Shown here: piece after piece, positions 1 through 9,292 of the stretch | How positions within the stretch are numbered: position 1 is the stretch's first letter | Layout of the letters: every line of letters begins with the position of its first letter | Source: Paenibacillus sp. FSL H7-0357 | GTDB taxonomy: Bacteria; Bacillota; Bacilli; Paenibacillales; Paenibacillaceae | Reading direction: 5' to 3' | DNA: 64,000 nucleotides | NCBI RefSeq assembly: GCF_000758525.1 | Contig: NZ_CP009241.1 | Coordinates: 2,542,001-2,606,000 of the forward strand | The notes under the pieces: model-generated | The model's input: only the letters and a program-made list of their open reading frames with translations | The model's database searches: none | Told to the model about the DNA's origin: nothing | Position numbers and translations under genes: made by a program

Positions 1-449
1 ATTTAACCCGCCTATTTTTAGGTCAGGATGTGACCGGTGTAAGTGCCAATTTTGGATATATCACAGGGAAAGACGTGGAGGACAATGCAGTAGCAACCCT
101 GTTTACAACTTCGGGGGCGATCGGTGTGGTGGAGGCCGGATTTGTGAACAGCCATTCGCCGTTTACCATCGAGGTTCACGGAACAGAAGGAACTCTGCTC
201 TTCGGAACGCCGGAGGATAAATTACTTCTTAAGACGAATAAACCTGAGGGTACCCCGAATAGCTGGACGGAGATTCCAATAAAAGATAATCACGACAGTG
301 CTTTTCATCAATGGGTCAATCATATACAGAGTGATACTTTTGCTGATAATAATGTTCAGACTGCCATAGAACTGACCAGATTAATGGAAGCTGCAAATCG
401 CTCGGCAAAAGAAGGACGGGTCATCCCGTTAGCAGATGTAAACGCATGA
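1..449 (+). CDS. Gfo/Idh/MocA-family oxidoreductase, 3' part
   Basis: The frame is open from the window edge (first full codon at base 3), so the N-terminal Rossmann half lies outside. What remains is the C-terminal substrate-binding domain of an NAD(P)-dependent sugar dehydrogenase: an alpha/beta stretch ending with the family's small-residue helix after FHQWVNHI. The motif EVHGTEGTLLFG is typical of the beta-sheet that forms the dimer and substrate face. The stop overlaps the ATG of the following AraC regulator (ATGA), so the two are translationally coupled. It probably oxidises or isomerises a sugar derivative linked to the sugar cluster; the substrate cannot be told. Confidence 0.85.
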   Translation, partial: LTRLFLGQDVTGVSANFGYITGKDVEDNAVATLFTTSGAIGVVEAGFVNSHSPFTIEVHGTEGTLLFGTPEDKLLLKTNKPEGTPNSWTEIPIKDNHDSAFHQWVNHIQSDTFADNNVQTAIELTRLMEAANRSAKEGRVIPLADVNA

Positions 450-1357
450 TCTACCAAACGATGTCTCAAAAGTCGGATTTGCTGGAGAGACTCGATATTA
501 CAGTTCAATGGGGACATTATGAGATTGTTGTACTGAGGTTCCATTTAACCTCATTCCCGGCCGGGAAAATCATAGATTTCCATAATCATGCAGAGTTTGA
601 GTTTCACTTTATTCCTAAAGGTAAAGGAAAAGTGATTCTCGCTGAGCAGGAGTACCCATTATCGCAGGGTATGCTTTATTTAACGGGGCCGGGTGTGATG
701 CATTACCAGGAGGCTGACCAGGAAGAAGCTATGGACGAACTTTGCCTCCATATTGATATTAGACAGAAAAGCAGAGCAGAAGTGGATCCGTGGGAGGTAG
801 CAGAAGCGGAAGAATGTATCGACAAACTCCGGAAACTCCCCCTCATTCCAATTCATGACCGGCATCATGCCATGAATTGCTTTCTGGAAGCCTATGAAGC
901 TTGTGAGGATAAGTTCACCGGATATTATACAGCCATCAAACAGTTTGTAATCAGTATTTTGTTAAAAACAGCAAGAGCATATGATCCGGAAGGGATTAGA
1001 GCGGAAGCGCCGGTGCGGGATATGCTGACTTACAGATATGAATACGCCATTCAGTATATCAGGGCTAATTATTCCGGGGCTGTCACGCTGGACAATGTTG
1101 CAGAAAAGCTAAAAATCAGCTCCAGACAGCTGCAGCGGATTTTTAATAAGGTCAATCCTGATCAATCCTTCTCCCAGATTCTTGAGAATATCCGTTTGGA
1201 AGGTGTCTGCCGCAAGCTGTCGGAGGGCAACCAGCCGATTGAACAGATTGCTCAGTCTGAAGGTTTTACGAATGCCAACTATTTGCATAATGTTTTTCGC
1301 AAGCGGTTAGGAATAACTCCCGCGACCTATAGAAACGGGAAACATACGATAAAGTGA
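446..1357 (+). CDS. AraC-family transcriptional regulator with cupin sensor domain
   Basis: A 303-residue regulator. The N-terminal half (about 25-110) is a cupin-like sugar-sensing barrel with FHNHAEFEFH and a later LTGPGVMHYQ strand. The C-terminal 100 residues carry the AraC double helix-turn-helix (VAEKLKISSRQLQRIF, then QIAQSEGFTNANYLHNVFRK, ending in the usual GITPATYR). The start ATG overlaps the stop of the preceding dehydrogenase, and the gene runs into the next dehydrogenase. It is therefore probably the local regulator of this sugar-oxidation operon. The inducer is unknown. Confidence 0.9.
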   Translation: MIYQTMSQKSDLLERLDITVQWGHYEIVVLRFHLTSFPAGKIIDFHNHAEFEFHFIPKGKGKVILAEQEYPLSQGMLYLTGPGVMHYQEADQEEAMDELCLHIDIRQKSRAEVDPWEVAEAEECIDKLRKLPLIPIHDRHHAMNCFLEAYEACEDKFTGYYTAIKQFVISILLKTARAYDPEGIRAEAPVRDMLTYRYEYAIQYIRANYSGAVTLDNVAEKLKISSRQLQRIFNKVNPDQSFSQILENIRLEGVCRKLSEGNQPIEQIAQSEGFTNANYLHNVFRKRLGITPATYRNGKHTIK

Positions 1358-1368
1358 GGATGATAGAT

Positions 1369-2451
1369 ATGAGTAAAGTGTATCGGTTAGGCATAATCGG
1401 GTGTGGTGGAATCGCGAACGGGAAGCACCTGCCAAGTTTAAGCAAGCTGAACAATATTGAAATGGTTGCGTTTTGCGATATCGTTCAGGAGCGGGCTGAA
1501 GCAGCAGCACAACAATATGGAAGCAAAGACGCAAAAGTCTACACTAATTATCAAACATTACTTAAAGATGGCACACTTGATATTATTCATGTGCTTACCC
1601 CCAATGAGTCTCATGCGGAAATCTCTGTCGCTGCGCTGGAAGCCGGCAAGCATGTCATGTGTGAGAAGCCGATGGCCAAGACGGCAGCAGAGGCCAAAAG
1701 AATGGTTGATGCAGCCAAGCGAACAGGAAAAAAACTAACGGTAGGCTATAACAACCGCTTCAGAGAGGATAGCCTATTTCTGAAAAAGCTCTGCGAAGCA
1801 GGACAATTAGGCCATATTTATTACGCCAAGGCGCATGCCATCAGAAGAAGAGCAGTACCTACCTGGGGCGTTTTTCTTGATGAGGAGAAGCAGGGTGGAG
1901 GACCGCTCATCGATATAGGAACGCATGCACTTGATCTGACCTTATGGATGATGGACAATTACCAGCCCAAGGTCGTCTTGGGAACCAAATATCATGAGCT
2001 GTCCCAGCGGGAGAATGCTGCAAATGCCTGGGGACCCTGGGATCCCGCCAAATTTAAAGTGGAGGATTCGGCGTTTGGAATGATTGTTATGGAGAATGGT
2101 GCAACGATCATGCTGGAATCCAGCTGGGCCCTGAACTCGCTGGAGGTTGATGAGGCAAAATGCAGCTTGAGCGGAACGGAAGCCGGCGCGGATATGAAAG
2201 AAGGCCTGCGGATTAACGGAGAACAGCATGGCCGCTTATATAAAAATGAGATTGAGCTGAACGCAGGTGGAGTAGCATTCTATGATGGCACACAGGAAAG
2301 TGCGCCTGACCTGGAGATGAGAAAGTGGATTGAAGCGGTTGATCAGGATAAGGAACCGGTCGTAAGACCTGAGCAGGCATATGTAGTTTCCTTGATTTTG
2401 GAGGCACTTTATGAATCCGCGCGCACAGGGAAAGCCGTTTACTTCGATTAA
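1369..2451 (+). CDS. Gfo/Idh/MocA-family NAD(P)-dependent oxidoreductase
   Basis: A full-length sugar dehydrogenase of about 360 residues. It begins with a Rossmann motif (GIIGCGGIANGKH) and has the family's EKP signature (MCEKPMAKTAAEAK) around residues 95-105, with the catalytic-region GTHALDLTLWM near 190. The open frame extends to a GTG at 1354, but GTGAGG (1354-1359) is a good ribosome binding site 9 bases before ATG 1369, so that start is chosen. It follows the AraC gene directly and is terminated by the hairpin at 2527-2554. Likely an inositol or aldose-type oxidoreductase; substrate not determinable. Confidence 0.9.
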   Translation: MSKVYRLGIIGCGGIANGKHLPSLSKLNNIEMVAFCDIVQERAEAAAQQYGSKDAKVYTNYQTLLKDGTLDIIHVLTPNESHAEISVAALEAGKHVMCEKPMAKTAAEAKRMVDAAKRTGKKLTVGYNNRFREDSLFLKKLCEAGQLGHIYYAKAHAIRRRAVPTWGVFLDEEKQGGGPLIDIGTHALDLTLWMMDNYQPKVVLGTKYHELSQRENAANAWGPWDPAKFKVEDSAFGMIVMENGATIMLESSWALNSLEVDEAKCSLSGTEAGADMKEGLRINGEQHGRLYKNEIELNAGGVAFYDGTQESAPDLEMRKWIEAVDQDKEPVVRPEQAYVVSLILEALYESARTGKAVYFD

Positions 2452-2526
2452 AGGAGACGGATCTGTTCAATATTCACGATAGTTTAAATATGGGAATGGC
2501 TTGCAATAAGCCTGAACGGAATTTTG

Positions 2527-2554
2527 GCGCCTTATTACATGAAGGCGCTTTTTT
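2527..2554 (+). terminator. Rho-independent terminator after dehydrogenase operon
   Basis: GCGCCTT (2527-2533) pairs with AAGGCGC (2542-2548), followed by six T residues. Outer ACGGAA and TTCCGT extend the stem. It separates the dehydrogenase/AraC unit from the downstream two-component/ABC unit. Confidence 0.85.
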
Positions 2555-2604
2555 CCGTTACAATAAATGAAACTTTCACCAAATTGAACAGGGGGCTGAA
2601 TGGG

Positions 2605-4200
2605 ATGAAAATAGTGGTGGCTGATGATGAACCCAGACACCTTCGAGGAATGGCGAATTTAATCAACAATCTGCGTCCTAACGTTCGAGTCCTGGTTGCA
2701 AAAGACGGGCCCAGCGCGTTAGAACTTGTCAGATTGGAGCGTCCGGATGTTGTGCTGACGGATATCCGTATGCCCAATATGGACGGGCTTACATTTTTGC
2801 AGCAGCTCAAAGAAGAAGAACTTCAAACGAAGGTTGTGATGGTGTCAGCTTATAATCTGTTTGAGTATGCCCAGAATGCCGTTCGCCTTGGTGCATATGA
2901 CTATCTATTAAAACCTGTAGAGGCAGAGAAGGTAGAAGATGTATTGCGGCGTATAGAGCAGGAGCTGCTCACAGAATCGATGTTGAACCTGGAAGCAGAG
3001 GCGTTGAAGTTACGCCTTCACCATACTTCCTCAGCTTATAGAAACCGCTTATATTTAACCTGGCTAAACGGTAGCTTAACGACTCTCGAGCGGGATGAAC
3101 TGGATACGTATGATTGGTTGCAGGGTGGCGGCGTGGTTATTTTCTCAGAGCTCAGAATCCGCCCGGGCCGCCATGACAATATTGAAAGCGCCAACTTCCT
3201 GCGAAGCCTGGAGCAAGGATGGATGGCAATGGGGGAAGCTGTTACGATTCCTTTGAATGTACTTCTGGAGGGTGGATTCCAAGCCGTCACAATTATCCGT
3301 AAAGCCATCCTTACCCCGGAGAAAAGAAATGAGATTCGTGCCATCGCTTCCGCTCTATCCTCAGAATGGGAGAATACGGGTCAGCTTACCCACGGAATAG
3401 GGCTGGAATGTAAATCATTATTGGAACAAGCACCGCAAGCTTACAGGGCAGCCCAAAGCGTAAATAAGTTTAACTTTCATGACTGCTGGAAAGGGATTCT
3501 GTTTCAGGATGAGCTGCGTCTGTCTCAGTATCTAATGATACTTGACACGGAGAAACTCTTTGAAGCTCTGCAGGGAAATGATGCGGACATAGCTATAGAA
3601 ATGTGCATTGGAGCACTCAGAGCGCTATCAGATGATGGGCATACGGAGCCGATTATTTTAAAAGAAAATGCCTCGCTACTGCTTATGAAGGTTAAAAGCA
3701 GGATGGGAAATATCGTTGACCGCCAGCTTGGGGATTTTCTAACAAAAACGATGATTATAGAAATTCAAGCTTGTGGATCTTATACAGAATTGATTGCGCT
3801 TGTAGAGGTTACTTTACAGAAGGTTCATTATGCATTACAACAGGTACGGCTGGATAAAAACGAAATTATCGTTACGAGCTGCTTGAGTTGGATTCAGGAA
3901 AATCTGAAGGAAGATTTGTCTCTTGAACGAGCAGCCGCACACTTTTCTTTTAATACTTCCTATTTTAGTACATTGATTAAAAACCGTACGGGAAAAACAT
4001 TCTCCGATCATGTGGCGGAAGCCAGAATGAGGCGGGCTAAATTGCTGCTGTCCGCGAACAAGCTCAGAATATATGAAATCTCCGCAGAGTGTGGTTATCA
4101 GGATACCAAATATTTCTGCAGGGTGTTTAAGAAATACAATGGAATCTCACCCGAAGCGTTTAAACACACTTCACTTCTACAGAGGAGAAATGAGGAATGA
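2605..4200 (+). CDS. Response regulator, YesN type (receiver + AraC HTH)
   Basis: A cytoplasmic response regulator of about 531 residues. The receiver domain (1-120) has the acidic pair near residue 9 (VADDEP), phospho-acceptor D53 in VLTDIRMPNMDG and the conserved lysine in YLLKPVE. A long middle region of unknown function follows, then a C-terminal AraC-type HTH (about 430-525: LSLERAAAHFSFNTSYFSTLIKN, ending GISPEAF). The frame is open to 2524, but GGGGG at 2591-2595 points to ATG 2605. The stop overlaps the kinase ATG. It is the typical partner of a YesM kinase and would activate the downstream sugar ABC genes. Confidence 0.93.
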   Translation: MKIVVADDEPRHLRGMANLINNLRPNVRVLVAKDGPSALELVRLERPDVVLTDIRMPNMDGLTFLQQLKEEELQTKVVMVSAYNLFEYAQNAVRLGAYDYLLKPVEAEKVEDVLRRIEQELLTESMLNLEAEALKLRLHHTSSAYRNRLYLTWLNGSLTTLERDELDTYDWLQGGGVVIFSELRIRPGRHDNIESANFLRSLEQGWMAMGEAVTIPLNVLLEGGFQAVTIIRKAILTPEKRNEIRAIASALSSEWENTGQLTHGIGLECKSLLEQAPQAYRAAQSVNKFNFHDCWKGILFQDELRLSQYLMILDTEKLFEALQGNDADIAIEMCIGALRALSDDGHTEPIILKENASLLLMKVKSRMGNIVDRQLGDFLTKTMIIEIQACGSYTELIALVEVTLQKVHYALQQVRLDKNEIIVTSCLSWIQENLKEDLSLERAAAHFSFNTSYFSTLIKNRTGKTFSDHVAEARMRRAKLLLSANKLRIYEISAECGYQDTKYFCRVFKKYNGISPEAFKHTSLLQRRNEE

Positions 4201-5969
4201 AGATGACATTTCGATCCCGATTGTTTGTCAGCTATATCTTTCTAATCGGAATTCCACTCCTCATTTTGGGGTCTCTTTTCTATCGAACCAGCCTGCAGGT
4301 CGTGACGGAGCAAGCGCAGAAAAATGTATATGAGATTGTCAGAAAAAATAATGAGATTATGGACACTAAGCTGCAGATCATTGATCAGAATAGCCAAGCA
4401 ATGTTCATAGATAAGGATTTATTCAAAATTTTTAACCAAATGGATCCCCAGAACGAAGTAGAGCTGTTTGAAGCAGACCGTCAGTTAACCGCCGTACTAA
4501 GTAAATATTTTTCCAACAATGAGGATGTGTATGCTTACCAGTTGTGGACTTCCTATTTTACTTTCGGCCAGTTGCTGCCGCAAGGAGATCCTACACAATC
4601 GGATATATACCGCAAGGCACAGCAGGCAGGCGGGAAATTGGTATGGTACCCTACATATGATTTTGTTGATATGTTTAATCAGCCCTACTTAGAGTCCGGC
4701 AATCTGGATTTCCGCCATTTATTTTCTGCGACCAGACTGCTTGATTTCTCTCTGCTGAACAATACGACACTCGAGAAGATGGATGCTCAGGTGGAACGAC
4801 CCATTTTAGCAATAAGCTTTAAAGCGGAAGCTTTGAAATCTCTATATGACGAAAGTATCCCCGAAGGCTCGGATTTTCTGGTGCTGGATGAGGATCAAAA
4901 AGTCGTTGCAAGCAGTGAACCAGGGAAAATCACACAAACCTTCTCGGACTCATGGGTAGAGGAACTGCAGCAGGAAAGCAGCGGTGCGCGAAGTATGACA
5001 CTGGAGGGCAAAGCCGTAATCGTCTGCTTCGATCGTTCGGAAGTCACGGGATGGATATCCATTGTATGGATGCCGGAGTCCTCACTGGTTGGCAGTTTGT
5101 TGCAAAGCATCGAGACATCTATTATCCTCCTCGCCGCTATTATGGGGCTTGTGGCGCTCATTTGTGCTTTTTTTATCGCAGGCAGGATTACCAAGCCCAT
5201 TAAGAAGCTGCTGGCTGCCATGAGATCCGTAGGTGGAGGGGATTTTCAAAAGCAAGTTGATGTTGGAACAAATGATGAGTTTGGCATACTTCTTCAGCGC
5301 TTTAATAAGATGAATGACCGGATTCGGCTATTGGTTATAGAAAATTATGAAATTAAATTAAAAGAACAGGAAGCCGAGATTCTAGCGCTGAGTATGCAAA
5401 TGAATCCTCACTTTCTGTATAATACGCTCAACGTAATGAACTGGACGGCTATTGAAAACAATCAGAAGGAATTAAGCAAAATGCTGGTCAATTTATCCAA
5501 TATGCTGCATTATACTTCACGGAAAGACTGGAGAGCTGTTCATTTGTCGGAGGAAATCAAGTGGATGAACAACTACTTCTATATTATGTCCGTTCGTTTC
5601 GAGGACAAGTTCACTGTACATTATGAGATTGAACCGAAGCTTTACGAGTACAAAATGCCCAGACTTCTATTTCAACCCTTTGTTGAAAACGCTATCATGC
5701 ATGGCTTCGATCAGATAGAAGCAGGTGGGGTGATCAGCATCCGTGGCTGGATCGACAGCGGAAAACGCTATTATGTCATTGAAGATAATGGTAGAGGCAT
5801 GAGTAATGACACTATCGATGAGATTTTATACAAGGAATCCACTTCGATAGGCATTAAGAATACCATTGCACGTATTCAAATGACTTATGGCGACAGCTAT
5901 GGTGTGGCCATTAACTCCTTGCCGGGGAGAGGTACCATAATAGTGATCACTTTACCACTGAATACCTAA
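4197..5969 (+). CDS. Sensor histidine kinase, YesM type
   Basis: A 590-residue membrane kinase. It has an N-terminal TM helix (about 8-30), an extracellular sensor region to about 300, a second TM helix (about 302-325) and a HAMP segment (KPIKKLLAAMRSV). The His_kinase phospho-acceptor motif QMNPHFLYNTLN lies at about residue 404, and the ATPase domain has N-box FVENAIMHG and G-box EDNGRGM. It overlaps the response regulator by ATGA. The family typically senses extracellular oligosaccharides, alone or with a binding protein, which fits the binding-protein gene that follows. Confidence 0.93.
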   Translation: MKMTFRSRLFVSYIFLIGIPLLILGSLFYRTSLQVVTEQAQKNVYEIVRKNNEIMDTKLQIIDQNSQAMFIDKDLFKIFNQMDPQNEVELFEADRQLTAVLSKYFSNNEDVYAYQLWTSYFTFGQLLPQGDPTQSDIYRKAQQAGGKLVWYPTYDFVDMFNQPYLESGNLDFRHLFSATRLLDFSLLNNTTLEKMDAQVERPILAISFKAEALKSLYDESIPEGSDFLVLDEDQKVVASSEPGKITQTFSDSWVEELQQESSGARSMTLEGKAVIVCFDRSEVTGWISIVWMPESSLVGSLLQSIETSIILLAAIMGLVALICAFFIAGRITKPIKKLLAAMRSVGGGDFQKQVDVGTNDEFGILLQRFNKMNDRIRLLVIENYEIKLKEQEAEILALSMQMNPHFLYNTLNVMNWTAIENNQKELSKMLVNLSNMLHYTSRKDWRAVHLSEEIKWMNNYFYIMSVRFEDKFTVHYEIEPKLYEYKMPRLLFQPFVENAIMHGFDQIEAGGVISIRGWIDSGKRYYVIEDNGRGMSNDTIDEILYKESTSIGIKNTIARIQMTYGDSYGVAINSLPGRGTIIVITLPLNT

Positions 5970-6002
5970 TAATAATCCACCAATCCAAAAAGGTTCGGGT
6001 TA

Positions 6003-6029
6003 TGTAAGCGCTATTACAGACCTTATAAT
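6003..6029 (+). promoter_or_regulatory. Candidate catabolite-repression operator within a promoter
   Basis: TGTAAGCGCTATTACA (6003-6018) is a near-palindrome with the AAGCGCT core typical of CcpA cre sites; it is not a perfect match to the 14-base consensus. A TATAAT box lies at 6024-6029 immediately downstream, 55 bases before the start of the sugar-binding lipoprotein gene. Binding here would overlap the promoter. Assignment rests on pattern only. Confidence 0.4.
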
Positions 6030-6084
6030 TTAAGCATCATAGACTGCAGCTATGAACCAAGTGAAATTGAGAGGGGTTCAAGAT

Positions 6085-7509
6085 ATGACACGACAAAAAA
6101 AATCGCTATTTGTGCTGATGGCACTGTTGTTGATGCTGGTTACCATTTTATCTGCCTGCTCGAAATCCGGTACCGTCAGCAAAAATAACACGTCACCCTC
6201 AGCATCCGGTGATGGAGCATCCAGCGATGCCGCATCAAAAGATCCCGTTACGCTGCGCATTTCGGAATGGGGTTCACCCGATGAAGTAGCTGCTTACAAG
6301 GTAGCGATTAAGAAGTTTGAAGCGAAATTTCCAAATGTCAAAGTTGATCTTCAGCATATTGCGACAGATTATGATACGAAGCTGACAACAATGGTAGCGG
6401 GGAATGATGTGCCTGATATTGCCATGATGGAGTCTGGTACCATTGCCTTTCCATTAGCAGAACAGGGTAAATTCTATAACCTTCAGGAATTTATGGACTC
6501 AGACCCGGATATCAGCATAGACAAACTGGTGCCCAATATTATGTATTCTCTTGAGCCTGGTAATGTGATTGGTATAGGACCAGGTCCGGAATCCTTTGGT
6601 CTTTTTTATAACGAAGATATCTTTAAGGAAGCGGGGATTTCACCTCCGCCTGCTAAAGCCTCGGAAGCATGGACATGGGATGAATTTGTAGATGTTGCTA
6701 AACAACTGACTGTTGATTCGAAGGGCAGAACGGCAAAGGATGCTGATTTTGATCCGAAAAATATAAAGCAATATGGCGTTAATGCTTCCACTTGGTGGGG
6801 AGTCTACAGCAATTTTATATACTCCAACGGCGGAGATTTTATCTCGGAGGATGGGAAGACGTTTGCGCTTAATCAGCCGGAAGCTGTCGAGGCGTTGCAG
6901 AAGGTGTCTGATTTAATGAATGTACACCATGTTTCGCCATCACCTGTGCAAGCCAAAAACATACCGGCGACGAATGTAGCGCTTCAAACCAAAAAGGTAG
7001 CGATGGCAATAGACGGGCAATGGGCAAGCGCCGCCTTGGCGCAATCGAAGTTCAACTTTAATGTAGGGGTATTGCCCGTCTTGAAAGAGCCGGGAACTAC
7101 AATTGTTGCTGGAATGTTCTCTATCTTTAAGTCCACTAAACATCCGCAGGAGTCTTGGGAGTTATTGAAGGCATTGCTTGATCCAGAGTCTTCTATTGAT
7201 ATGATCACGTCAGGCACATGGATGCCATCCTACAAGAATTGGTATACGGACCCGGCATTGTTGGCTAAATGGACGGAGAACCTGGATGCAAGACCTTCTG
7301 CTTATAAAGAAGCTATTATAGATGTGCTTTTGACGAAAAGTCATCAGACACCAACGGGTTATGTGAAAAATTTCAATAAAATAATGGATATCGTGAATCC
7401 GGCCTTGGATAAAGTATGGCTTGGTCAACAGACCGCGCAAGAAGCTATGGATTCCATAGCGCCGAAAGCACAAGAACAAGTTCAAGGGCGCCGGGATATC
7501 GCACAATAA
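6085..7509 (+). CDS. Sugar ABC transporter substrate-binding lipoprotein
   Basis: A family-1 extracellular solute-binding protein of about 474 residues. It has a type II signal peptide (RQKKSLFVLMALLLML) and lipobox ILSAC, then a Ser/Ala/Asp-rich linker and the binding domain. Motifs include LRISEWGSPDEV at the mature N-terminus and GLFYNEDIFKEAGI in the hinge region. The frame is open to ATG 6052, but GAGGGG at 6071-6076 sits 8 bases before ATG 6085. It captures an oligosaccharide outside the membrane for the two permeases downstream. The ATPase subunit is not encoded here and is probably the shared MsmX-type protein, as is common for this transporter class. Confidence 0.93.
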   Translation: MTRQKKSLFVLMALLLMLVTILSACSKSGTVSKNNTSPSASGDGASSDAASKDPVTLRISEWGSPDEVAAYKVAIKKFEAKFPNVKVDLQHIATDYDTKLTTMVAGNDVPDIAMMESGTIAFPLAEQGKFYNLQEFMDSDPDISIDKLVPNIMYSLEPGNVIGIGPGPESFGLFYNEDIFKEAGISPPPAKASEAWTWDEFVDVAKQLTVDSKGRTAKDADFDPKNIKQYGVNASTWWGVYSNFIYSNGGDFISEDGKTFALNQPEAVEALQKVSDLMNVHHVSPSPVQAKNIPATNVALQTKKVAMAIDGQWASAALAQSKFNFNVGVLPVLKEPGTTIVAGMFSIFKSTKHPQESWELLKALLDPESSIDMITSGTWMPSYKNWYTDPALLAKWTENLDARPSAYKEAIIDVLLTKSHQTPTGYVKNFNKIMDIVNPALDKVWLGQQTAQEAMDSIAPKAQEQVQGRRDIAQ

Positions 7510-7551
7510 TCGAAGGGACGGCGTTCTGATTATAGAAGATTGGAGGCAGCT

Positions 7552-8439
7552 ATGCGAAAGGGACTGTTTTACGGACTATTATTTACGTCTCCGGCTATAC
7601 TCGGGTTTATTATTTTTACACTTGGTCCCATGATTGCAAGTCTGGTGCTTAGTTTGACGGACTATAACGTATTTAAGGAGCAAACTTCCTTTATTGGCTT
7701 TCAGAATTATTCGAGAATGTTCTCAGGTGAAGATGAGCTGTTCTTCAAATCGTTAGGGGTTACTTTCTATTTCGTTATTCTTCGGGTGCCAGCCGTTATT
7801 ATTCTTTCTTTCTGTATTGCCATGCTGCTGAATATGAACGTTCGAGGCAGAGCCATATTTCGGACGATTATCTATCTTCCGAGTATTGTGCCAGCTGTGG
7901 CATCGGCGATGATCTGGATGTGGCTGCTGAATCCCGACCTGGGACTGATCAATTCCGTGCTCAGTTGGCTTCATTTACCAACCAGTAACTGGTTATATGC
8001 GGAGAATAGTGTTATCCCGTCTGTTGTACTTACAACATTATGGGGGATTGGAAGTACGGTGATTATTTTTCTGGCAGGCCTATCAGGTATTTCCAAACAG
8101 TATTACGAAGCGATTGATGTGGATGGTGGAGGCTGGTACAGCAAGCTGCGCCATATTACGATTCCAATGGTTACACCGACGATATTTTTTAATACCATCA
8201 TGACCATTATCGGATCCTTCCAGGTGTTTAATGAAGCTTATATTTTAACTGAAGGTGGACCGAATAACCAAAGCTTGTTCTATGTATTTTACCTCTGGCG
8301 TACAGGCTTTAGAGATACCGAAATGGGGTATGCCTCCGCTCTGGCCTGGATCCTGTTCATCGTCATCATGTTCTTTACGTTTATTGTATTCAAAACCTCG
8401 AAATCATGGGTGCATTACGAAGGAGGAGAGCGTACTTGA
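7552..8439 (+). CDS. Sugar ABC transporter permease, MalF/UgpA type
   Basis: About 295 residues with six predicted TM helices. The EAA loop motif YYEAIDVDGGGWYSKLRHITIPM docks to the ATPase. The open frame begins at TTG 7540, but GGAGG (7542-7546) is the ribosome binding site for ATG 7552. It lies 42 bases after the binding-protein gene and overlaps the second permease, so it forms the heterodimeric import channel with it. Confidence 0.93.
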   Translation: MRKGLFYGLLFTSPAILGFIIFTLGPMIASLVLSLTDYNVFKEQTSFIGFQNYSRMFSGEDELFFKSLGVTFYFVILRVPAVIILSFCIAMLLNMNVRGRAIFRTIIYLPSIVPAVASAMIWMWLLNPDLGLINSVLSWLHLPTSNWLYAENSVIPSVVLTTLWGIGSTVIIFLAGLSGISKQYYEAIDVDGGGWYSKLRHITIPMVTPTIFFNTIMTIIGSFQVFNEAYILTEGGPNNQSLFYVFYLWRTGFRDTEMGYASALAWILFIVIMFFTFIVFKTSKSWVHYEGGERT

Positions 8440-9266
8440 GACAATCAAAGCTTTCCCTTGGATCTGGTTATGCAGCGCTTATAGTCATCTCCCTTTTGTT
8501 TATCGTACCGTTCGTCTGGTTAATCCGCAGCTCGCTCATGGATTTATCGCAAATATTTACGATGCCGCCGGAATGGATTCCGAGGCCGTTTCACTGGGAG
8601 AATTTCCATAAAGCCCTTACTGTGCTGCCGTTCGATACTTTTTTCACCAACACGCTTATTATTGTAGCTAGTGTTCTTGTAGGTACAGTCTTAACGAGCA
8701 GCATTGCAGCATTCGGATTTTCACGGATCGTGTGGAAGGGCAGGGACACAGTATTCGCTATTCTAATGACCAGTATGATGCTGCCTGCTGCCGTAACAAT
8801 CATTCCAAGCTTTCTAGGCTGGAAAATGTTTGGTTTCTACGATACGTATTATCCATTAATCGTGCCTGCTTATTTCGGTGGGGGAATTTTCAACATTTTT
8901 TTATTGCGCCAGTTTTACTTGACGATTCCACGGGACTTTGATGAAGCGGCATTCGTGGATGGAGCTACCTATTTACAAATATACATGAGAATTATACTTC
9001 CACTAAGCCGTTCGGCGGTTATCGTAGTTGCACTGTTCAGCTTCCTGGCTTCCTGGAATGATTTCATGGGCCCCCTGATTTATTTAAAAAGTGATCGTCT
9101 CTTTACCTTGGCGCTTGGGCTGCAAATGTTTCAAGGTTCGTACACTGCGCAGTGGGATTTGCTTATGGCGGCTTCAGCAGCAGTTGTCTTACCTTGTGTA
9201 ATCGTATTTCTAATCGGACAACGATATTTCCTTGAGGGGATTACATTATCAGGGCTGAAGGGGTAA
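8436..9266 (+). CDS. Sugar ABC transporter permease, MalG/UgpE type
   Basis: About 276 residues with six TM helices. The EAA motif DEAAFVDGATYLQIYMRIILP lies near residue 175. The frame is open to ATG 8406, but the ribosome binding site GGAGG at 8421-8425 favours TTG 8436, whose last bases overlap the stop of the first permease (TTGA). This is the second half of the transmembrane channel. Confidence 0.9.
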   Translation: MRQSKLSLGSGYAALIVISLLFIVPFVWLIRSSLMDLSQIFTMPPEWIPRPFHWENFHKALTVLPFDTFFTNTLIIVASVLVGTVLTSSIAAFGFSRIVWKGRDTVFAILMTSMMLPAAVTIIPSFLGWKMFGFYDTYYPLIVPAYFGGGIFNIFLLRQFYLTIPRDFDEAAFVDGATYLQIYMRIILPLSRSAVIVVALFSFLASWNDFMGPLIYLKSDRLFTLALGLQMFQGSYTAQWDLLMAASAAVVLPCVIVFLIGQRYFLEGITLSGLKG

Positions 9267-9292
9267 TGACAGGAAAGTGAGGATACCTCATA

